8,699 bases of DNA, from positions 7,554-16,252 of the forward strand of contig DEKL01000015.1 in NCBI GenBank assembly GCA_002353835.1. Direction: 5' to 3'. This document shows positions 5,609 to 8,699 of the stretch, piece after piece (the first letter of the stretch is position 1; each line of letters starts with the position of its first letter). The stretch comes from Alphaproteobacteria bacterium UBA2723 (GTDB lineage: Bacteria; Pseudomonadota; Alphaproteobacteria; RF32; CAG-239). Under the pieces are notes generated by a model. It saw only the letters and a list, made by a program, of their open reading frames with translations, made no database searches and was not told where the DNA came from. Both the position numbers and the translations under genes were made by a program.

Positions 5609-6139
5609 ATGCGCAAATTGGTTTTATTGGTTATTTTGTTAATGGTTTCTGCTTGCCAGTCTAAGCAGGTTATTGTGCCGGCGGTGGTGCATAATACAAC
5701 AACCGAACAAAAGGTTGTTGTTGAAAAGGCTCACTTGCCGATTATCGGTGAAGTGGAGCCGATTTATTTCTTACCGATGAAATCTCCGTTTTTTGCAAGA
5801 ATAGACACCGGTGCAACAATTTCTTCTTTGGATTGTGATGATGTTGAGTTTTTTGAACGTGATGGTGAAAAATGGGTTGAATTTGAACTTAAAAATAGAA
5901 AAACCGGTGAAAAACACGTTTTTCAAAAGAAAATAGAAACTTCCTATAAGGTGCGTCGTATCGGCGAAGATGAGCATCGCAAATCCGTTAAAATGGATGT
6001 TAAAATGGGTGGGGAAACCTTTAAGGCTCTGTTTACAATAGCGGATCGCTCAAGTTTTGATTATCAGGGTTTAGTCGGTCGGAATATTTTGACCGGACGT
6101 TTTATTGTTGATACATCTACATCTTATACTTTGAACTAG
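5609..6139 (+). CDS. Retropepsin-like lipoprotein protease (COG4067 / 'ATP-dependent zinc protease' family)
   Basis: The 176-residue product starts with a lipoprotein signal MRKLVLLVILLMVSA-C16, a clear lipobox; Gln follows the cysteine, compatible with outer-membrane sorting. After a linker (17-43) comes the protease domain. IDTGATISSL (65-74) carries the Asp-Thr-Gly-Ala signature of retroviral-type aspartic proteases, and DRSSFDYQGLVGRNIL (147-162) with FIVDTS is the conserved second block of the family. Despite the family's name there is no HExxH metal motif or ATP-binding loop, so an aspartic mechanism, probably in a dimer with one Asp per subunit, is more plausible. The start at 5609 is chosen over 5600 by ribosome-site spacing. 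It is the first gene of a three-gene operon, 18 bases ahead of the inactive-transglutaminase gene. The substrate is unknown. Confidence 0.85.
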   Translation: MRKLVLLVILLMVSACQSKQVIVPAVVHNTTTEQKVVVEKAHLPIIGEVEPIYFLPMKSPFFARIDTGATISSLDCDDVEFFERDGEKWVEFELKNRKTGEKHVFQKKIETSYKVRRIGEDEHRKSVKMDVKMGGETFKALFTIADRSSFDYQGLVGRNILTGRFIVDTSTSYTLN

Positions 6140-6157
6140 TAAATTGTGAGGACTGTT

Positions 6158-7699
6158 ATGAAATTAACGCGTTTGTTTTCGGTTAGAAAAGTTTTAAGTT
6201 ATCTTTTGGTTTTGTCTGTTGTTTATGCAGCATACAGTATTTATTATAAGATTAAATATTGGGGGTTTTCTTTAACACCTAAAACTGTTACGGACGTGTG
6301 GCGGATTGACGCAAAAGTAACTTTTGAACCGACCAGTAAAAATATTCGTGTTGCATTAAGTGTTCCTGACGGTAATGAAAATTTTGACATACTTAGTGAA
6401 GATATTATTGCCAACGGGTATAATATTTCAAAAGATGAAAAAGATAACAGAGTTATTTTTGATGGTAAAAATAAGCATGGCAAGCAGAGTTTATATTATC
6501 GCTTGAATATTTATGAGGATGTTAAAAACACACAAATCAATTTGCAGAAACCGCAAAAAGTAGAGCGACCGATACTTTCTGAAGAAGAACAGCAACAAAT
6601 GAAACAAATTTGGGAATTGGCTCGGGCGCAAGAAGAAGGCAACAAGGTTCAAAAGGTGATTAAAACAGTTAATCAGGAGATGACAAACCCATCTATGAGT
6701 TTGGTTCTTCCTTTGAAACATACCTCTAAGGCTTTTGCTGAAAAAATAATTCAGATTTTAGCTTATAAGCATATTCCGGCACGTATTGCTCGTGCGGTTA
6801 AACTTGAAGAAGGTAAAAAAACCGAAAGACCGGATATTATGCTTGAGGCATATTTGGATAATTCATGGAAGCTTTATGATTTGAATAACGGAAATATCGG
6901 GTTGCCGGATAAGTGGATTGTTTTCCAACGTGGCGGTATTTCTTTGCTTGATGTTCGGGGCGGTGAAGATTCCAAAGTTATGTTTTCGGTCTTAAAATCA
7001 GTAGCGACTCCGATGAAAATGGCAGAGCATAGGGCAAAAGCTAATGATAAATTTTCAGAATACGAATATTCCATTTATACATTGCCACTTTTGGAACAAA
7101 ATACTTTGAAATGGTTGATGATTTTCCCGTTAGCTATTTTAGTTGTTGTTATTTTACGTAATGTTATCGGTGTTTCCACTATGGGTACGTTTACACCGAT
7201 GTTGCTCGCAATGTCTCTGGTTAAGACCGGTTTTATTCCCGGGTTAATCTGTTTTTCTATTATGATTTTCTTAGGTCTGGTGATGCGTGCTGTGGTGGCT
7301 AAGCTCAATTTATTGCTGGTTCCGAGAATTTCTTTTGTGGTTATCTTTGTTATTTTGTTAATTCAATTGCTGACAATTATCGGGTATCGTATAGATTCCA
7401 GTCTTGTCAGCTCAGCAATTTTCTTCCCGATTATTATTACGGCATGGATTATTGAACGTGCATCTATCACTTGGGAAGAAGAAGGGGCAAGAAACACCTT
7501 AAAGGAAATATTTAACACATTGTTGACTGCGGTTGTTACCTACTTTGTTATCAATAACGAAACCGTTCGCCATGTAATGTTTGCCTTTAATGAGCTTAAT
7601 ATCGTAATTTTATTTATTGTTATGTTGCTTGGTACATATACCGGTTACAGATTAACGGAAATCACACGTTTTGCTTCGCTTGCAGCAAAGGATAAATAA
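6158..7699 (+). CDS. Inactive transglutaminase-like domain fused to a C-terminal seven-helix membrane domain
   Basis: The 513-residue inner-membrane protein has one N-terminal helix (about 12-32), a large extracytoplasmic region (about 35-310) and a hydrophobic block of about seven helices (about 316-500), matching the family 'inactive transglutaminase fused to 7 TM helices'. Within 140-255 the segment KHIPARIARAVKL followed by SWKLYDLNNG resembles the core of transglutaminase-like folds. The only cysteine in the protein (residue 365) lies in a membrane helix, so the catalytic Cys is absent; the usual His also seems lost, while an Asp (241) may remain. A binding or sensing role is inferred. 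GTG at 6146 is in frame, but ATG 6158 has GAGG with a six-base spacer. It lies 18 bases after the protease and one base before the ATP-grasp gene. Confidence 0.86.
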   Translation: MKLTRLFSVRKVLSYLLVLSVVYAAYSIYYKIKYWGFSLTPKTVTDVWRIDAKVTFEPTSKNIRVALSVPDGNENFDILSEDIIANGYNISKDEKDNRVIFDGKNKHGKQSLYYRLNIYEDVKNTQINLQKPQKVERPILSEEEQQQMKQIWELARAQEEGNKVQKVIKTVNQEMTNPSMSLVLPLKHTSKAFAEKIIQILAYKHIPARIARAVKLEEGKKTERPDIMLEAYLDNSWKLYDLNNGNIGLPDKWIVFQRGGISLLDVRGGEDSKVMFSVLKSVATPMKMAEHRAKANDKFSEYEYSIYTLPLLEQNTLKWLMIFPLAILVVVILRNVIGVSTMGTFTPMLLAMSLVKTGFIPGLICFSIMIFLGLVMRAVVAKLNLLLVPRISFVVIFVILLIQLLTIIGYRIDSSLVSSAIFFPIIITAWIIERASITWEEEGARNTLKEIFNTLLTAVVTYFVINNETVRHVMFAFNELNIVILFIVMLLGTYTGYRLTEITRFASLAAKDK

Positions 7700-7700
7700 T

Positions 7701-8642
7701 ATGTTTAAGTGGATAGAAACAGCTCGTAAATTAAGAGAGAACGGTGTATTGGGTATGAATGACCGTAATTATTCGGTTATTGCCAAATATAATGACCGCT
7801 CTCTTTATACGTTGGTTGATGATAAAGTTAAGACTAAGAAATTAGCTAATGATATCAATATCAGCACACCGAAGATGATAGGTATTATTGAACATCAATA
7901 TGAAGTTAAAAATCTGGTTGATATTGTTAAAGGATATAAGACCTTTGTGATTAAACCGGCACACGGTAGCGGTGGTAAAGGTGTGCTTGTGATTAAAGAT
8001 TTTGATGGCGAAAAGTTTTATAGTGCTTCCGGTGAGGTTTTAACATTTAAGGAAGTCTATCAGCACGTTTCCAACACGCTGAGCGGTTTGTTTTCTTTGG
8101 GTGGACGGTATGATGTTGCACTTATAGAGGAAACGGTTAATTTCAGTGATGTATTTAAGGATTTCAGCTATCATGGTATTCCTGATGTACGTGTAATTGT
8201 ATATAAAGGTTTTCCGGCGATGGTGATGATGCGATTGGCAACAAAAGAATCTGATGGAAAAGCTAATTTACATCAAGGCGGTGTCGGTGTTGGTTTAGAT
8301 GTCAAAACAGGTAAAACTTTGCGTGCGGTTTTGCATGATAAACCGGTGACTATTCATCCGGATACCGGCGCTAATTTGATGGATTTGAAGGTACCGTTCT
8401 GGCGTGAGCATTTGCTTATCGGTGCATTGGCATACGATATGACCGGACTTGGTTATTTGGGTGCGGATATTGTGTTAGATAAAAATCGCGGGCCGATGAT
8501 GTTGGAAGTTAATGCTCGTCCGGGGCTTGCTATTCAAATTGCAAACGGTAAAGGGCTTAAAACCAGACTAAAAGAAATTGATGAAAAGTTTCCGACAGGG
8601 TTAACGGCTGAGGAACGCGTTGATTATGTCTTGAATAACTGA
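7701..8642 (+). CDS. ATP-grasp ligase related to RimK (alpha-L-glutamate ligase-like)
   Basis: The 313-residue soluble protein has an ATP-grasp fold, which forms amide bonds through an acyl-phosphate intermediate. Visible elements are the lysine-rich entry KVKTKKLANDINISTP (42-57), the nucleotide-binding segment FVIKPAHGSGGKGVLVI (82-98), the conserved NLHQGGVGVGLD (189-200), and the metal-binding end with GADIVLD (254-260) and MLEVNARPGLAIQIAN (267-282), where Asp256, Glu269 and Asn271 fit the Mg2+ ligands. It matches the RimK-related 'alpha-L-glutamate ligase-like' family that accompanies the two preceding genes; whether glutamate is the substrate is not shown. TTG 7671 would add ten residues overlapping the previous gene, but ATG 7701 has AAAGGA eight bases upstream. 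Translational coupling is likely, as the previous stop ends one base before. Confidence 0.9.
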   Translation: MFKWIETARKLRENGVLGMNDRNYSVIAKYNDRSLYTLVDDKVKTKKLANDINISTPKMIGIIEHQYEVKNLVDIVKGYKTFVIKPAHGSGGKGVLVIKDFDGEKFYSASGEVLTFKEVYQHVSNTLSGLFSLGGRYDVALIEETVNFSDVFKDFSYHGIPDVRVIVYKGFPAMVMMRLATKESDGKANLHQGGVGVGLDVKTGKTLRAVLHDKPVTIHPDTGANLMDLKVPFWREHLLIGALAYDMTGLGYLGADIVLDKNRGPMMLEVNARPGLAIQIANGKGLKTRLKEIDEKFPTGLTAEERVDYVLNN

Positions 8643-8679
8643 AAAATAATTCCTAAATAAATTTCAGATAGTTATTTTT
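8642..8679 (+). repeat. A/T inverted repeat after the operon
   Basis: AAAAATAA (8642-8649) and TTATTTTT (8672-8679) are perfect 8-base arms of A/T only around a 22-base loop. They could end some transcripts, but the stem is weak and the gap to the next gene is only 50 bases. Read-through into the next gene is therefore plausible. Confidence 0.25.
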
Positions 8680-8692
8680 GAGGAGTTTAATC

Positions 8693-8699
8693 ATGTCAA
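8693..8699 (+). CDS. Start of a further gene, cut by window edge
   Basis: An ATG at 8693 begins ATG-TCA and is preceded by GAGGAG (8680-8685) with a seven-base spacer, one of the strongest ribosome sites in the window. Only two codons are present, so the product cannot be named. The 50-base gap to the ATP-grasp gene leaves it open whether it belongs to the same operon. Confidence 0.6.

Overview
The window is AT-rich chromosomal DNA of a Gram-negative bacterium. Outer-membrane biogenesis genes are present: an LptG-type permease, an OprB-like porin ending in Phe, and a lipoprotein with a clean lipobox. The RuvB and YbgC sequences look alphaproteobacterial (YbgC core YYEDTDAGGIVYYANY; RuvB with AILTNLE and [13 protein letters not shown]). 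My best guess is an uncultured, low-GC alphaproteobacterium; this is judged from motif resemblance only. TGA is used as a stop codon, so the code looks standard. No tRNA, rRNA, CRISPR array, transposase, integrase or phage gene is visible.

Left part (1-1810, + strand): the 3' three quarters of a cysteine synthase gene (cysK-like) are followed after 11 bases by lptG, the lipopolysaccharide-export permease. A 170-base intergenic stretch follows, containing a long imperfect stem-loop and a short direct repeat. Convergent to these genes lies a - strand operon, ruvA-ruvB-ybgC (4163 down to 1981). It encodes Holliday-junction branch migration and the Tol-Pal-linked thioesterase. The usual neighbours ruvC (upstream) and tolQRAB-pal (downstream) are absent.

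Middle (4164-5599): a divergent promoter region separates ruvA from an OprB-like porin gene on the + strand. Behind the porin is a cluster of 13-base direct repeats (consensus GTTTAAATACAGT), two of which form a hairpin. A second possible terminator and the leader of the next operon follow.

Right part (5609-8642, + strand): a tight three-gene operon encodes a retropepsin-like lipoprotein protease (the family usually called 'ATP-dependent zinc protease'), a membrane protein with an inactive transglutaminase-like domain plus about seven C-terminal helices, and a RimK-related ATP-grasp ligase. This trio recurs in other proteobacteria. Its predicted chemistry, ATP-dependent amide-bond formation paired with an envelope peptidase and a membrane sensor or scaffold, suggests a peptide- or protein-modification circuit at the envelope. 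Its substrate cannot be read from the sequence, and this is the most interesting system in the window. The first bases of another gene start at 8693 behind a strong ribosome binding site.
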